Source: Sutcliffiella horikoshii
Lineage (GTDB): Bacteria; Bacillota; Bacilli; Bacillales; Bacillaceae_I
DNA: 64,000 nucleotides
NCBI GenBank assembly: GCA_001636495.1
Contig: KV440964.1
Span: 946,666-1,010,665 of the forward strand
Direction: 5' to 3'
The translations under genes were made by a program, and so were the position numbers. Position 1 is the stretch's first letter, and every line of letters starts with the position of its first letter. The notes below the pieces were generated by a model. It searched no databases and had not been told where the DNA came from. It saw only the letters and a program-made list of their open reading frames with translations. Below are positions 23,463-32,778 of this stretch, in pieces.

Positions 23463-23510
23463 AGAGAAGCTGAATTTGGAGGGGATCCCTTTGGTTCAGC
23501 TTCTCTTTTT
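23463..23510 (+). terminator. Terminator after acyltransferase
   Basis: AGAGAAGCTGAA (23463-23474) pairs with TTCAGCTTCTCT (23495-23506), followed by TTTT. Confidence 0.9.
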
Positions 23511-23686
23511 GTCGAAAGTTAATGGGGATTTCTCGGGAAATAGTACAGTTCTTAAGGTGTTTTGTCGAACTATTTCCATTCGGGGCTGTTAAATCCTTTT
23601 GGTTTGATCTGTTATGTGAAGAAGTCGTATATGCTATAATTATGAAATGTCGAGTTGAATTTGATTAGTTTTAAGGGAGTAGAAGG

Positions 23687-24157
23687 ATGCAGAAGAGAAG
23701 TTTTTACGGGATGATTGTTTCTTGGGGGATTGTGCTCGGATGGATGGCAGTCATTTTTTACCTTTCCGCCCAGCATGCCGAACAATCGGCTGATTTAAGC
23801 GGAGGTATAACTGAGTTTGTAAATGAAGTGGTAGAAAAAGTTGTGCCACAGACGGACTTACATATAGAACAAATCAGCTATTTTGTGAGAAAAAACGCGC
23901 ATTTTTTTGCTTATATGTTGCTAGCGATCCTGACTTTGAATGCGTTGAGGAGGAGTGGGGTAAGAGGTAGGAAGAGTGGTGCTCTTGCGTTTGTCATCTC
24001 TGTACTTTATGCCATTTCCGATGAAGTGCATCAACTATTCGTACCAGGTAGAAGCGGTCAAGTGAGTGATGTACTGCTAGATAGTGTCGGGGCGTTGACC
24101 GGGATAGGATTGTATATGTTCCTCAGTCGGTGGAAGAAAAGAAAAAAGAAAACATAA
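23687..24157 (+). CDS. VanZ-like membrane protein
   Basis: A 156-residue VanZ-family protein with four membrane helices. Recognisable features are GWMAVIFYLSAQ in helix 1, VRKNAHFFAYMLLAIL (the K-x-x-H-F motif) and the family signature DEVHQLFVPGRSGQVSDVLLD. It ends in a Lys/Arg-rich tail. VanZ itself lowers teicoplanin susceptibility; chromosomal homologues in Bacillus have no settled role. A second paralogue is at 62062-62592. A possible promoter has TATAAT at 23635-23640; the preceding 23511-23630 contains an imperfect inverted repeat (GGAAATA/TATTTCC near 23543 and 23573) but no gene. Confidence 0.85.
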   Translation: MQKRSFYGMIVSWGIVLGWMAVIFYLSAQHAEQSADLSGGITEFVNEVVEKVVPQTDLHIEQISYFVRKNAHFFAYMLLAILTLNALRRSGVRGRKSGALAFVISVLYAISDEVHQLFVPGRSGQVSDVLLDSVGALTGIGLYMFLSRWKKRKKKT

Positions 24158-24203
24158 AAAGAGCCGGAATGCGGGGATGAAAGCCCATGCATTCCGGCTT
24201 TTT
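24156..24203. terminator. Terminator between VanZ and glutamate-type dehydrogenase
   Basis: GAGCCGGAATGC and GCATTCCGGCT form a stem flanked by A-run and T-run, working in both directions for the convergent genes. Confidence 0.9.
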
Positions 24204-24216
24204 AGTGGTGTGATTT

Positions 24217-24250
24217 AGTGCTTTAATGGAGTGAGGGTCAGACCCCTCTT
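24217..24250 (+). repeat. GGGTCAGACCC dispersed repeat, copy 1
   Basis: AGTGCTTTAATGGAGTGA leads into the palindrome GGGTCAGACCC (24235-24245). Relatives are at 25759-25779, 25788-25822, 27554-27566, 37642-37670 and, as a tandem pair, 59086-59155. Confidence 0.6.
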
Positions 24251-24262
24251 CACCACTCTACC

Positions 24263-25642
24263 TCAATAAAGTTTCCCTTGCTTATAAAGCACGGTGGTAA
24301 GCTTCATGACGGAGTGAATGTAGCAATTTTGCCTTAGTGGGTGGGGGTCACCGAAGAAGGCTGGTAGTATGGTGTCCATGGTGTTTTTCATTTTGTCGAG
24401 TAGGAGTTTATATACTTGGTCCTCTGAGTAAAATTGGGTTTCGCGTCCTTGCATCCATTCTAAGTAGGAAACGATGACTCCTCCTGCGTTGGCTAGGATA
24501 TCCGGTATGATAATGACACCTTTGTCACTTAGGTATGCATCTGCCTCGCTTGTCACCGGAGCATTGGCTCCTTCTACAAGGATCCGTGCCTTGATCTTTT
24601 CTTTGTTGGTATCGTGGATCTGGTCTTCGAGTGCGGCAAGGATTAATACGTCCACATCCATGTACAATACTTCGCCTCTGTCCTTAATGATTGCTTTTAT
24701 ATTTGCATCTAGTAACTGATTTTCGGTAGTTGGCAGGTCTCCGCCATTCAGTGAAATGAACTTAATCAATGCCGGAATATCCAATCCGTCTGGGTTATGC
24801 AACGTGACATTCCGATCACTGACGGCCACCACTTTATTTTGAAGGTGCTGGCATTGATAAGCCTCAAGCGCAGCCACCGACCCAACGTTTCCAAAGCCCT
24901 GCACGGCAATTGTCAAAGGGCTTCCGTCGTATTCCAATGCAGTTTTAGCAAAAGCATTATCCGTATTGGTAAGAAATTTTCTTTGGTTTTGTAGGAAGTC
25001 ATGTAACAAATAACGGAATGTAAAATATACCCCTTTACCGGTTGCTTCCCGGCGACCCAAAGATCCGCCGTTTATGACACTCTTTCCAGTAAAGCTTCCC
25101 TTATAGGGCTGGCCAGGCCTTATGCTTTTGTATTCCGCCATCATCCAATCCATTTCACGTTCTCCAGATCCCATATCAGGTGCCGGGATGTCCTTGTCCG
25201 GCCCTAAAATGTCGCTGAAGTATTGGACATATTTTTTGCAGATTAGGTGAAGCTCCTTCTCGGAGTAAGATCGGGGGTCCAGTACTATACCACCCTTACC
25301 TCCACCATAAGGTACATCATGTAAGGCGTTCTTCAATGTCATCAGGGAAGCCAGGTTAATAACTTCATCCTCATTCACCGATTCATGAAAGCGGATCCCG
25401 CCTTTATAAGGTCCCAGGGCATTATTATGCTGCACGCGGAAGGCAGGAATTCTGACAACGCTCCCATTTTCGAGTGCGATACGAAGAAAGGATTTATGTA
25501 AATGGTTCGGTGTGGAAAGAATGGCACCGAGCGATGTGAATGCCTGCTTTCTTGCTTCCCCATCAAGCTCCGGCAGGAACGCCGTATCCTCCAGCAAAGC
25601 ATCCAAAGACTCCTGTACAATCATTCTCGTCTGACTAATCAT
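24263..25642 (-). CDS. Glu/Leu/Phe/Val dehydrogenase family protein (glutamate dehydrogenase-like)
   Basis: A 459-residue amino-acid dehydrogenase. The substrate domain shows PYKGGIRFHESVNEDEV and VPYGGGKGGIVLDP (catalytic Lys in GGGKGG), followed by PAPDMGSGEREMDWM. The NAD(P) domain has the dinucleotide-binding VQGFGNVGSVAA. The C-terminal part contains ILANAGGVIVSYLEWMQ, typical of glutamate dehydrogenases. It would catalyse oxidative deamination of glutamate to 2-oxoglutarate, but discrimination from leucine or phenylalanine dehydrogenase is not certain; length (family about 425-460) favours glutamate. The ribosome site GGAGG precedes ATG. It is monocistronic, convergent with the VanZ gene and downstream of the GGDEF gene's terminator. 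Confidence 0.85.
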   Translation of the reverse strand: MISQTRMIVQESLDALLEDTAFLPELDGEARKQAFTSLGAILSTPNHLHKSFLRIALENGSVVRIPAFRVQHNNALGPYKGGIRFHESVNEDEVINLASLMTLKNALHDVPYGGGKGGIVLDPRSYSEKELHLICKKYVQYFSDILGPDKDIPAPDMGSGEREMDWMMAEYKSIRPGQPYKGSFTGKSVINGGSLGRREATGKGVYFTFRYLLHDFLQNQRKFLTNTDNAFAKTALEYDGSPLTIAVQGFGNVGSVAALEAYQCQHLQNKVVAVSDRNVTLHNPDGLDIPALIKFISLNGGDLPTTENQLLDANIKAIIKDRGEVLYMDVDVLILAALEDQIHDTNKEKIKARILVEGANAPVTSEADAYLSDKGVIIIPDILANAGGVIVSYLEWMQGRETQFYSEDQVYKLLLDKMKNTMDTILPAFFGDPHPLRQNCYIHSVMKLTTVLYKQGKLY

Positions 25643-25697
25643 AAAAGACCTCCATATTCTCTATATTTTCTAAAAAGTATAACATAATACAAAAAGA

Positions 25698-25729
25698 AGC
25701 ACCCTTGCAAAGGCTTACACAAGGGTGCT
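25698..25729 (-). terminator. Terminator after GGDEF gene
   Basis: AGCACCCTTG (25698-25707) pairs with CAAGGGTGCT (25720-25729); on the minus strand TTCTTTTTG follows. It separates the GGDEF gene from the dehydrogenase gene. Confidence 0.8.
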
Positions 25730-25758
25730 GATGTAGGGTCTATAAAATTAAAAGAATA

Positions 25759-25822
25759 AAAAGGGTCAGCCCCCTTTTTATTGCGTTACCACTTTAACAG
25801 AGTGAGGGTCAGACCCCTTTTT
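25759..25822. repeat. GGGTCAGACCC dispersed repeats, copies 2 and 3
   Basis: AAAAAGGGTCAGCCCCCTTTTT (split here: AAAAAGGG, TCA, GCCCCCTTTTT) at 25759-25779 is followed 27 bp later by a fuller copy, ACTTTAACAGAGTGA then GGGTCAGACCCC (25806-25817) and TTTTTA. Both lie just downstream of the GGDEF gene. Confidence 0.55.
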
Positions 25823-25836
25823 ACTCCTCTACCGCA

Positions 25837-27465
25837 CTAAAACCCACAGACTCGGTAGCCGTTGCGGCCGCCGTTTTTGGCGGCGTAGAGGGCTTGGTCG
25901 GCTTGGCGGAAGAGTTGTTTGGCGGTTGTTCCATTGGCTGGGTAGGTGGAGATGCCGATGGAGGACGTTGCCTGGATTAGGTGACCCTGGATGGTGTATG
26001 GACTTGCCAAGGTCGTCAGGATGCGTCTTGCTATTTTGTCCACTTGTATCATGTTTTCGATATCGTGCAGCAGAAGGACAAATTCGTCTCCGCCTAGTCT
26101 GGCCACCATGTCTCGTTCTCTTACACAGCTTAACAAGCGTTTAGAAAAAGCGATAAGCAGGTCATCGCCTACTTCATGTCCATAGGTGTCGTTCACATTC
26201 TTAAGGTGATCGCAATCCAGGAATAAGACCGCAAGCATGGTTCCATCTTTCTCGGCACCAACCAGAGATTCTTCCAGCTTTCTCTTCAACTTCCTGCGGT
26301 TTGGCAACTCTGTCAGGCTATCATGATAGGCTTGGAACGTAAGCTGTTCCTGTAGCTGTTCTCTTTCCTTTTCAATCATCCGTTTTTCCGTAATGTCCTG
26401 TGCGATAATATAGGTCCCTGTGGTGACACCTTTCACTATGATTGGAACATTCGTTACTGACAAATAAAGGTCACGACCCTTGGCATCCGGAAAAAGGAGT
26501 TCATAGTTGGCAACTTTGCCACGCTTCGTCTTGTCCAGGTCAAGCTCAGGAACTAAATTTTTTGCGTATTCCACAATATTAAAGCCGATAAGCACTTCTT
26601 TAGGGAAACCTGTGATTGTCATGCAAGCATCATTGATATTTTCTATGATTCCTTCTTCATTTACCATACAAACTGCATTCTTATGATAGGAAAATAATGA
26701 TTTATAGGCGTCGTTGCTTTCCTCCAGCTTAGCTTCGAGCTCCTTTAAATGCTGGATGTTTCGATAGATCATGGAGATAGCAACGACTTTGTTCTCTTCA
26801 TTAAGGATAGGCGAATAGCTGACAGAAGTATGAATCACTTCTCCTTCTTTTGTCAGTGAAACGGTCTCTTGTGTAGGAACGGACTTCGCTTCCTTCAATA
26901 GAGCGTACGTTTGCGATGATTGTGGTTTTAATTCTTCTGGCGTGGTGGCGAATGAACCCCAATGCTTACCAATCAGTTCAGAAGTACTCCAACCAAATTG
27001 TCTTACAAAAGCTTCATTTATCTTCAATATGTAACCATCAGTATCGATGACCAGCATCGCATCCACTGTATTTGCCACTAAGGATTCGAGGAAAATATAA
27101 TCCTCCGCCTTCTCCTTCAACGCGTTCACATTTTTGGTGATACCAAGCACGTACGTTTTTCCTTTCTCTTCTATAAGTGTAAGACTCGTTTCAGAGGCAG
27201 GAAGATCGGTAACGAAAAGATTCAAATCCGAATAGGTAATAGGTTGCTTAGTCTCTATGCATTTTAAATAATGCTCGTCCAATGAGGTATAAATGGAAGG
27301 TGGAAGGACATCCACCAATCTTCTGTCAACCATATCAATGCCAAGGTTCTGTTGGGCAGAGGCATTCACACACGTGTACCATAAATCATTATTTCTCCAT
27401 TCCACCAAAAAGACCATATCGGTCATGTGCTCAAAAAACAATGAAAACTGCTGTTTTATATTCAT
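25837..27465 (-). CDS. Multi-PAS diguanylate cyclase (PAS-PAS-PAS-GGDEF)
   Basis: A 542-residue cytosolic signalling protein that would make cyclic di-GMP. Three PAS-like sensor segments are seen: about residues 1-110, 125-245 (LVIDTDGYILKINEAF and EEVIHTSVSYSP) and 250-375 (CMVNEEGIIENINDACM, ITGFPKEVL). A short coiled coil (EKRMIEKEREQLQEQL) leads to the GGDEF domain from about residue 380. The active motif RLGGDEFVLLLHD is intact, and an inhibitory I-site RERD lies five residues before it. No EAL or HD-GYP domain and no membrane helix. The start at 27465 has AGGAG; the open frame continues upstream without a site. A cyclic-di-GMP riboswitch lies at 12.7 kb. Confidence 0.92.
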   Translation of the reverse strand: MNIKQQFSLFFEHMTDMVFLVEWRNNDLWYTCVNASAQQNLGIDMVDRRLVDVLPPSIYTSLDEHYLKCIETKQPITYSDLNLFVTDLPASETSLTLIEEKGKTYVLGITKNVNALKEKAEDYIFLESLVANTVDAMLVIDTDGYILKINEAFVRQFGWSTSELIGKHWGSFATTPEELKPQSSQTYALLKEAKSVPTQETVSLTKEGEVIHTSVSYSPILNEENKVVAISMIYRNIQHLKELEAKLEESNDAYKSLFSYHKNAVCMVNEEGIIENINDACMTITGFPKEVLIGFNIVEYAKNLVPELDLDKTKRGKVANYELLFPDAKGRDLYLSVTNVPIIVKGVTTGTYIIAQDITEKRMIEKEREQLQEQLTFQAYHDSLTELPNRRKLKRKLEESLVGAEKDGTMLAVLFLDCDHLKNVNDTYGHEVGDDLLIAFSKRLLSCVRERDMVARLGGDEFVLLLHDIENMIQVDKIARRILTTLASPYTIQGHLIQATSSIGISTYPANGTTAKQLFRQADQALYAAKNGGRNGYRVCGF

Positions 27466-27553
27466 CGTACTCCTACTTTTCACATGAAATTTAACTTCAT
27501 AAGCATATTCTCCCATTATATCAGAATATTCTCTTTGATTTAAAACAAATTAA

Positions 27554-27566
27554 GGGGTCAGACCCC
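27554..27566. repeat. GGGTCAGACCC dispersed repeat, copy 4
   Basis: GGGGTCAGACCCC, a perfect odd palindrome, between the GGDEF gene and the divergent ABC operon. It is followed at 27609-27641 by two copies of GTCAATTGAGT spaced 22 bp apart. Confidence 0.5.
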
Positions 27567-27667
27567 AGAAGGAATTTCAGCATCCGTGTCGAACGCCCTC
27601 GTCCATCAGTCAATTGAGTACTCCTAAGGTGTCAATTGAGTGACCCTGAAATGTTGTGGAAGCGTTT

Positions 27668-27690
27668 TATAATGTAGGAAAGCGTTTACA
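27668..27690 (+). promoter_or_regulatory. Promoter with cre site for sugar ABC operon
   Basis: TATAAT at 27668-27673 is followed by GGAAAGCGTTTACA (27677-27690), which matches the CcpA cre consensus TGWAANCGNTNWCA in 13 of 14 positions. A second, weaker cre-like GGAAGCGTTTTAT overlaps the spacer at about 27657-27670. The position over and after the -10 predicts catabolite repression. The -35 is poor. Confidence 0.68.
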
Positions 27691-27710
27691 AATAGGCGGT
27701 GAGTGATTAA

Positions 27711-28679
27711 GTGGAGACGAAAATAGAACCTAAGGTGGATCCAGTTGTGCCAAATACGTCGGGCAGAACGAAATTGCGTGATGTGAAGGGCGATCCCAAA
27801 AGGAAAGCCAGACTCAAGAGTATTTTAACGTACACGGCTTTTGTCGGGCCGGCACTTATTTTTTTCTTAGTAATCCAGATCATTCCGTTCCTCATGGGAA
27901 TCTATTATTCTTTTACTTCCTGGAACGGCGTCAGTTCAACCATTCAATGGGTGGGACTTGAAAACTACAAGCGAATCTTCACCAATGATACCGTATTCTT
28001 CAACTCTTTCATGTTCACGACCAAATTCATGTTCGCGGCAGTTATCATTAGTAATGTAATAGGTTTCGGACTAGCGCTGCTACTAAATGCAGCACTGAAA
28101 ACGAAAAATATATTAAGAACGGTCTTTTTCATCCCGAACGTTATCGGGGGATTATTACTCGGTTTCATCTGGCAGTTCATTTTCGTCAGAGGATTTGCAT
28201 CTGTAGGTGAGCTTACCAGTCTTTCCTTTTTCCAGCTACCATGGCTTGGAGACGAAACGACAGCATTTTGGGGCATCGTCATTGTTTTCGCCTGGCAGAT
28301 CAGCGGTTACATGATGATCATCTATATCGCGGCCCTTCAAGGGGTAGACAATTCCTTGCTGGAAGCGGCCCGAATTGATGGCGCCAACAACTTTACCCTA
28401 ATAACAAAAATTATCATTCCATTGATTTTACCGGCCTTTACGATTTGTTTCTTCCTGACAATTGCGATGGCATTCAAAATATTCGACCTGAACTTGAGCT
28501 TAACAGGCGGTGGGCCATTTAACTCTACGCAATCAGTGGCCATCAACATCTATCAAGAAGCGTTCCAGAACAACCGATATGGTCTTGGAACGGCAAAAGC
28601 AATCATCTTCTTTGTAGTCGTCGCCATCTTCACGACATTCCAAGTAATGGCAACAAAGAAAAGGGAGGTTGAGGCATAA
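27711..28679 (+). CDS. Carbohydrate ABC transporter permease (MalF/UgpA type)
   Basis: A 322-residue inner-membrane permease. An N-terminal charged segment of about 35 residues precedes six membrane helices. The binding-protein-dependent transport signature (EAA loop) is visible as LLEAARIDGANNFTLITKIIIPLILP near residue 220. It would form a heterodimer with the next protein to import an oligosaccharide. Start is GTG at 27711 with GGCGGTGAG upstream. Its stop overlaps the next start (TAATG). No ATPase gene is present, so a shared MsmX-type ATPase is expected. The promoter with cre at 27668 indicates CcpA repression. Confidence 0.9.
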   Translation: METKIEPKVDPVVPNTSGRTKLRDVKGDPKRKARLKSILTYTAFVGPALIFFLVIQIIPFLMGIYYSFTSWNGVSSTIQWVGLENYKRIFTNDTVFFNSFMFTTKFMFAAVIISNVIGFGLALLLNAALKTKNILRTVFFIPNVIGGLLLGFIWQFIFVRGFASVGELTSLSFFQLPWLGDETTAFWGIVIVFAWQISGYMMIIYIAALQGVDNSLLEAARIDGANNFTLITKIIIPLILPAFTICFFLTIAMAFKIFDLNLSLTGGGPFNSTQSVAINIYQEAFQNNRYGLGTAKAIIFFVVVAIFTTFQVMATKKREVEA

Positions 28680-29506
28680 TGGACCAAAGGTATACGAAAA
28701 GAACCTTTGTGCTGGAGATTATCGGCATCTTAATAGCGATTATCTTCCTCATTCCCTTTTACTTTGTCATCATAAATTCAGTGAAAAGTTTTAGTGAAAT
28801 ACTGATTGACGCAGCCGCATTGCCGACAGAAATCTTGTTTAGCAACTATGCAAAAGTGTGGGAAATCATTCAGTTCCCGCGAGCCTTCTGGAATTCGCTG
28901 ATCATCACGGTTCTTAGTAACATCGGAATTGTCGTCATTAGTTCGATGGCGGCATGGAAAATGGTCCGCACTCCCGGAAAGTTTAGTAAAATACTATTTG
29001 TGATCATCGTTTCCGCGATGGTTATCCCGTTCCAAACAGTCATGATTCCATTGATGAAGCTTGGAGGGGCACTTAACCTCATCAACAGCATTCCAGGAAT
29101 CGTCATCATGTACTTCGGCTTTGGCGTTCCGCTATCCCTTTTCCTCTACCATGGATTTGTAAAAACAGTCCCTGTCGAAATTGAAGAGGCGGCACGAATA
29201 GATGGATGTAGTCAGTTCGGGGTATTTTGGAGAATTGTATTCCCGCTCCTCAAACCGATTACGGTCACAGTAGTGATTCTGAACACGCTATGGATTTGGA
29301 ACGATTACCTCTTACCGTTGCTGGTACTCCAGTCGGCAGAGCTCAGAACGATTCCGCTTGCGACAAGCTCGTTCTTCGCGCAGTACACGAAGCAATGGGA
29401 TATGGGGCTGGCAGCATTAATGCTGGGTATCGCGCCAATCATCATCTTCTTCCTATTTTTACAAAGGTATATCATTAAGGGGATTGCCGCAGGTTCTGTT
29501 AAGTAG
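28679..29506 (+). CDS. Carbohydrate ABC transporter permease (MalG/UgpE type)
   Basis: A 275-residue permease with six membrane helices, partner of the preceding protein. It starts with a short cytoplasmic segment, then FVLEIIGILIAIIFLIPF. The EAA loop is visible as VEIEEAARIDGCSQFGVFWR, and the C-terminus FLQRYIIKGIAAGSVK is typical of CUT1-family permeases. The ATG overlaps the stop of the upstream permease by one base, giving translational coupling. The solute-binding protein gene follows after 81 bp. Confidence 0.9.
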   Translation: MDQRYTKRTFVLEIIGILIAIIFLIPFYFVIINSVKSFSEILIDAAALPTEILFSNYAKVWEIIQFPRAFWNSLIITVLSNIGIVVISSMAAWKMVRTPGKFSKILFVIIVSAMVIPFQTVMIPLMKLGGALNLINSIPGIVIMYFGFGVPLSLFLYHGFVKTVPVEIEEAARIDGCSQFGVFWRIVFPLLKPITVTVVILNTLWIWNDYLLPLLVLQSAELRTIPLATSSFFAQYTKQWDMGLAALMLGIAPIIIFFLFLQRYIIKGIAAGSVK

Positions 29507-29587
29507 ACTTAGCATGGGCCGCATCCTTACTGTGGCCTCTGTCAAGTTACTATAAAATTTTTCATCTAAAACAAGGGGGGCAATTCA

Positions 29588-30865
29588 ATGAAACGTTTAG
29601 TACTTCTTTTATTATCGTTGTCATTAGTGGTTGGGATTTTTGCAGGCTGCTCAAGCGACAATACATCAGGCAACAGTGGCAACAACTCCGGGGATGGAGA
29701 TCAAGTAACACTGAATCTTTTCCAATTTAAAGTGGAAATCGCTGATCAGTTAGCAGAAATGATTAAAGAATTCGAAGCAGAGCATCCAAACATCAAAGTG
29801 AAGCTTGAAACAGTTGGTGGCGGAGCGGATTACGGTGCAGCATTGAAAGCGAAATTCGCATCTGGCGAGCAACCTGACATCTTCAACAACGGCGGATTCA
29901 AAGAGCTTGAGCTTTGGAAAGAACATCTTGCAGATCTTTCTGAAGAGCCTTGGGCAGAGCACGTTCTTCCAATTGGAAAAGTGCCAATGACAGATCCTGA
30001 AGACGGCAAGCTTTACGGTATGCCAGTTAACCTTGAAGGCTACGGTTTCATCTATAATAAAGACCTGTTTGAAGAAGCTGGAATCTCTGAAGCTCCAACA
30101 AACATAACAGAATTGAAAGCTGCTGCTGAAAAATTGAAAGCGGCAGGTATCACGCCTTTCTCCGCTGGTTACGGCGAGTGGTGGGTAATCGGTCAACATC
30201 TACTTAACATTCCATTTGCACAACAAGATGATCCGGAAGCGTTCATTGCTGGTCTTTACGACGGTTCGGAGAAAATTGTTGGAAATAAGCATTTCGAAGA
30301 ATTCAAAGAAGTTCTTGATGCAGAAATCAACTTTGGTAACGCAAACCCATTAACAACAGACTACAACACGCAAGTAACACAATTTGCTAGCGGCAAAACA
30401 GCTATGCTTCAACAAGGTAACTGGACAGAGAACATGATCTATGAAATCTCTCCAGACATGAACATGGGCTTCCTGCCGATTCCAATCAATGATGATGCAA
30501 GTGCTGACAGCCTTCCTGTTGGAGTTCCAAACAACTGGGCAATCAACAAAAACTCAGAAAATATCGAAGAAGCGAAAACATTCCTTAACTGGATGGTTTC
30601 CTCTGAAACTGGTCAACGCTTCATCACTGAAGAGTTCGCCTTCATCCCAGCATTCGATAATATCGAGCCAGAAGGTTTAGGTGACCTTGGTCAATCCATC
30701 CTTGAGTACTCCACTGCGGAAAAAACGGTTCCTTGGACTTGGTTCATGTGGCCGGACGGAGCAAACAAAGAGTTTGCTGCAACTATCCAGGAGTATGCAG
30801 CTGGAAGAATCGACTACGACACAGTACTTGAGCGCTTCCAGACTTCATGGGATAACCTGAAATAA
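29588..30865 (+). CDS. Sugar ABC transporter substrate-binding lipoprotein
   Basis: A 425-residue extracellular binding protein of the CUT1 family. The signal peptide ends in the lipobox IFAGC, with Cys21 as the lipidation site, followed by a Ser/Asn/Gly linker. The mature protein starts with VTLNLFQFKVEIADQL and contains EFEAEHPNIKVKLE, GEQPDIFNNGG and GKLYGMPVNLEGYGFIYNK, all typical of the family. It would deliver a mono- or oligosaccharide to the permeases encoded upstream. The ribosome site is AAGGGGGG. Codon use is noticeably more biased than in neighbours, consistent with high expression. The ligand cannot be named. Confidence 0.9.
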   Translation: MKRLVLLLLSLSLVVGIFAGCSSDNTSGNSGNNSGDGDQVTLNLFQFKVEIADQLAEMIKEFEAEHPNIKVKLETVGGGADYGAALKAKFASGEQPDIFNNGGFKELELWKEHLADLSEEPWAEHVLPIGKVPMTDPEDGKLYGMPVNLEGYGFIYNKDLFEEAGISEAPTNITELKAAAEKLKAAGITPFSAGYGEWWVIGQHLLNIPFAQQDDPEAFIAGLYDGSEKIVGNKHFEEFKEVLDAEINFGNANPLTTDYNTQVTQFASGKTAMLQQGNWTENMIYEISPDMNMGFLPIPINDDASADSLPVGVPNNWAINKNSENIEEAKTFLNWMVSSETGQRFITEEFAFIPAFDNIEPEGLGDLGQSILEYSTAEKTVPWTWFMWPDGANKEFAATIQEYAAGRIDYDTVLERFQTSWDNLK

Positions 30866-30902
30866 CACGCTGCTCGCTTATGGCGGGCAAATAGATTTTT
30901 TG

Positions 30903-30932
30903 AAAAGCATGTCTCTTAGCGGGCATGCTTTT
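30903..30932 (+). terminator. Terminator after binding-protein gene
   Basis: AAAAGCATG (30903-30911) and CATGCTTTT (30924-30932) form a stem with a 12-base loop. It may partly insulate the following two-component genes, which have their own TATAAT at 30937-30942 and a cre-like TGTAAGCGCTTC near 30959-30970. Confidence 0.65.
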
Positions 30933-30984
30933 CTGCTATAATTATAGAAAAGAAAAAATGTAAGCGCTTCGGAGGTGGCAGGGG

Positions 30985-32778
30985 ATGTTCAGGAAAAGTA
31001 TTCGTAATAAGCTGATCGCGCTACTGATGATCATCACCATCCTGCCGTTCGGAACGTCGATTATTATCACCTACTACCAGACAAAAGAAGCATTCAAGGA
31101 TCTGGTCGTTCAAGAAAATAGCAATCTGCTCTACCAAGGTAAAATAAATCTCGAAAACTATCTGGCGGAGCTGAACGGACTCACTCTCTCCCTCTATAAT
31201 AATCCTGATTTTATTAATTACATGAGGGCACCGGACAAGGAAGACAACTATATTACGATCGGGATGGTTCGGAACGTGCTTCAAACTATTCTTTATGCAG
31301 AGGATAATATTACGAGGGTTCAGATATCTTTTGCAGATGATAATAGGGGAATAACGGCTTCCAAACGGTCGACCGTTGTCTTTTCCGACAGGGTTTCCAA
31401 TGCCTATGACGATGCCTATAAACGCGCACAAATCAGTCCGTTTAACTATGATATAGAGACAGATCAGCTCCAGCAGGGGCGCAATATGATTTATGTGCAC
31501 CGGGTTTTAAGGAATGTTCCTTCAGAAAGGGTGCTCGCTTTTCTTACACTAGAAGTAGGAACGGAAAAAATCCTTGAATTGAGTGAAAATCTTTTTACAA
31601 AGGAATCAGAGGAATTTTTCATTCTTTCCCCAACTGGTAATCTGATTTACAGTTCCAACCCCGTTGTAGCGGCCAATCAGGAGGAGCAGAAGTGGATTCC
31701 AGCCATCATGAAATCAGAAGTGGAAAAAGGGACGATGGAATGGGAGAACGGTGAGTTTCGGGGTGTAATGATGTTTGATCGTACAGAACTTGCTGTTGGT
31801 GGCTGGATTTTAGTCAAACGTGTTCCCTATTCGACCCTTTATGATAATGCTTTTGTCGTGACGAAAATAAATATTCTTTTCGGGGTCATTGGCTTATGCT
31901 TGGTTATCCTCGCTTCCTTGATTGTTTCTTTTAAAATAACTTCTCCCATCCGGGTGCTTTTGAAAAATATTCAGCAGGTAAAAGAGGGAAATATGAAGGT
32001 GCAATTCGAATCATTGGGGAACGATGAAATTGGTATGTTAGGATACCGTTTCAAACAAATGATGGAGCGAATCAATGTGCTGATCAACCGAGAGTATAAG
32101 CTGGAGATCGAGAACAAGACCAACCAACTGAAGGTGCTGCAATCCCAGTTAAATCCGCATTTTCTCTACAATGCTCTGCAGTCGATTGGAACATTGGCAC
32201 TCAAAAATAATGTGCCCCAGATCTATACCCTCCTGACACACCTATCCAAGATCATGCGGTACGGAATGAATACGGATGAGGATATGGTCCCGTTGAAGAA
32301 GGAAATCAACTATCTGAAAGCTTTTCTTTTACTTCAAAAGGAGAGGTTCGGCGAGAATTTCGACTATGCGTTCGATGTAGAGGAGGCAGCGTTGAATATT
32401 GAGGTGCCGAAGATGATTCTCCAACCAATTATCGAGAACTATTTTAAACACGGATTTGACATACGAGAGGGCGTAGGGAAAATTGATATTTCTGGAAAAG
32501 TGAAAGATGAGCATCTGCACTTAATTATCCACGACAATGGAGTCGGAGTAAGTGAAAACAGGCTTACTGAAATTTACAGGCTTCTCTTGGAAGGAAATCA
32601 AGGTGCTGAGGAAGAAGAAACACATATAGGACTCAGAAATGTCTATACCCGTTTACAGTTATATTATGATAATTTAGCGGCGCTTCGTTTGGAAAACCAC
32701 CATGGTGGTGGCTTTATGGTAACGCTGAAGCTTCCGCTGGAGGTTGGGGGTGAACAGGATGAAGGCAATTATCATTGA
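30985..32778 (+). CDS. YesM-type sensor histidine kinase
   Basis: A 597-residue membrane sensor kinase of the LytS/YesM group. Layout: membrane helix 1 (about residues 11-30), extracellular Cache-like sensor (31-285), membrane helix 2 (about 290-315), HAMP (316-370), and His_kinase domain with LNPHFLYNALQSIG near residue 390, whose His is the phospho-acceptor. A HATPase follows with EVPKMILQPIIENYFKHG and the nucleotide motifs HDNGVG and GLRNVYTRL. It probably senses the sugar bound by the adjacent ABC system. Ribosome site GGAGG. It overlaps the response regulator gene by 20 bp. Confidence 0.92.
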   Translation: MFRKSIRNKLIALLMIITILPFGTSIIITYYQTKEAFKDLVVQENSNLLYQGKINLENYLAELNGLTLSLYNNPDFINYMRAPDKEDNYITIGMVRNVLQTILYAEDNITRVQISFADDNRGITASKRSTVVFSDRVSNAYDDAYKRAQISPFNYDIETDQLQQGRNMIYVHRVLRNVPSERVLAFLTLEVGTEKILELSENLFTKESEEFFILSPTGNLIYSSNPVVAANQEEQKWIPAIMKSEVEKGTMEWENGEFRGVMMFDRTELAVGGWILVKRVPYSTLYDNAFVVTKINILFGVIGLCLVILASLIVSFKITSPIRVLLKNIQQVKEGNMKVQFESLGNDEIGMLGYRFKQMMERINVLINREYKLEIENKTNQLKVLQSQLNPHFLYNALQSIGTLALKNNVPQIYTLLTHLSKIMRYGMNTDEDMVPLKKEINYLKAFLLLQKERFGENFDYAFDVEEAALNIEVPKMILQPIIENYFKHGFDIREGVGKIDISGKVKDEHLHLIIHDNGVGVSENRLTEIYRLLLEGNQGAEEEETHIGLRNVYTRLQLYYDNLAALRLENHHGGGFMVTLKLPLEVGGEQDEGNYH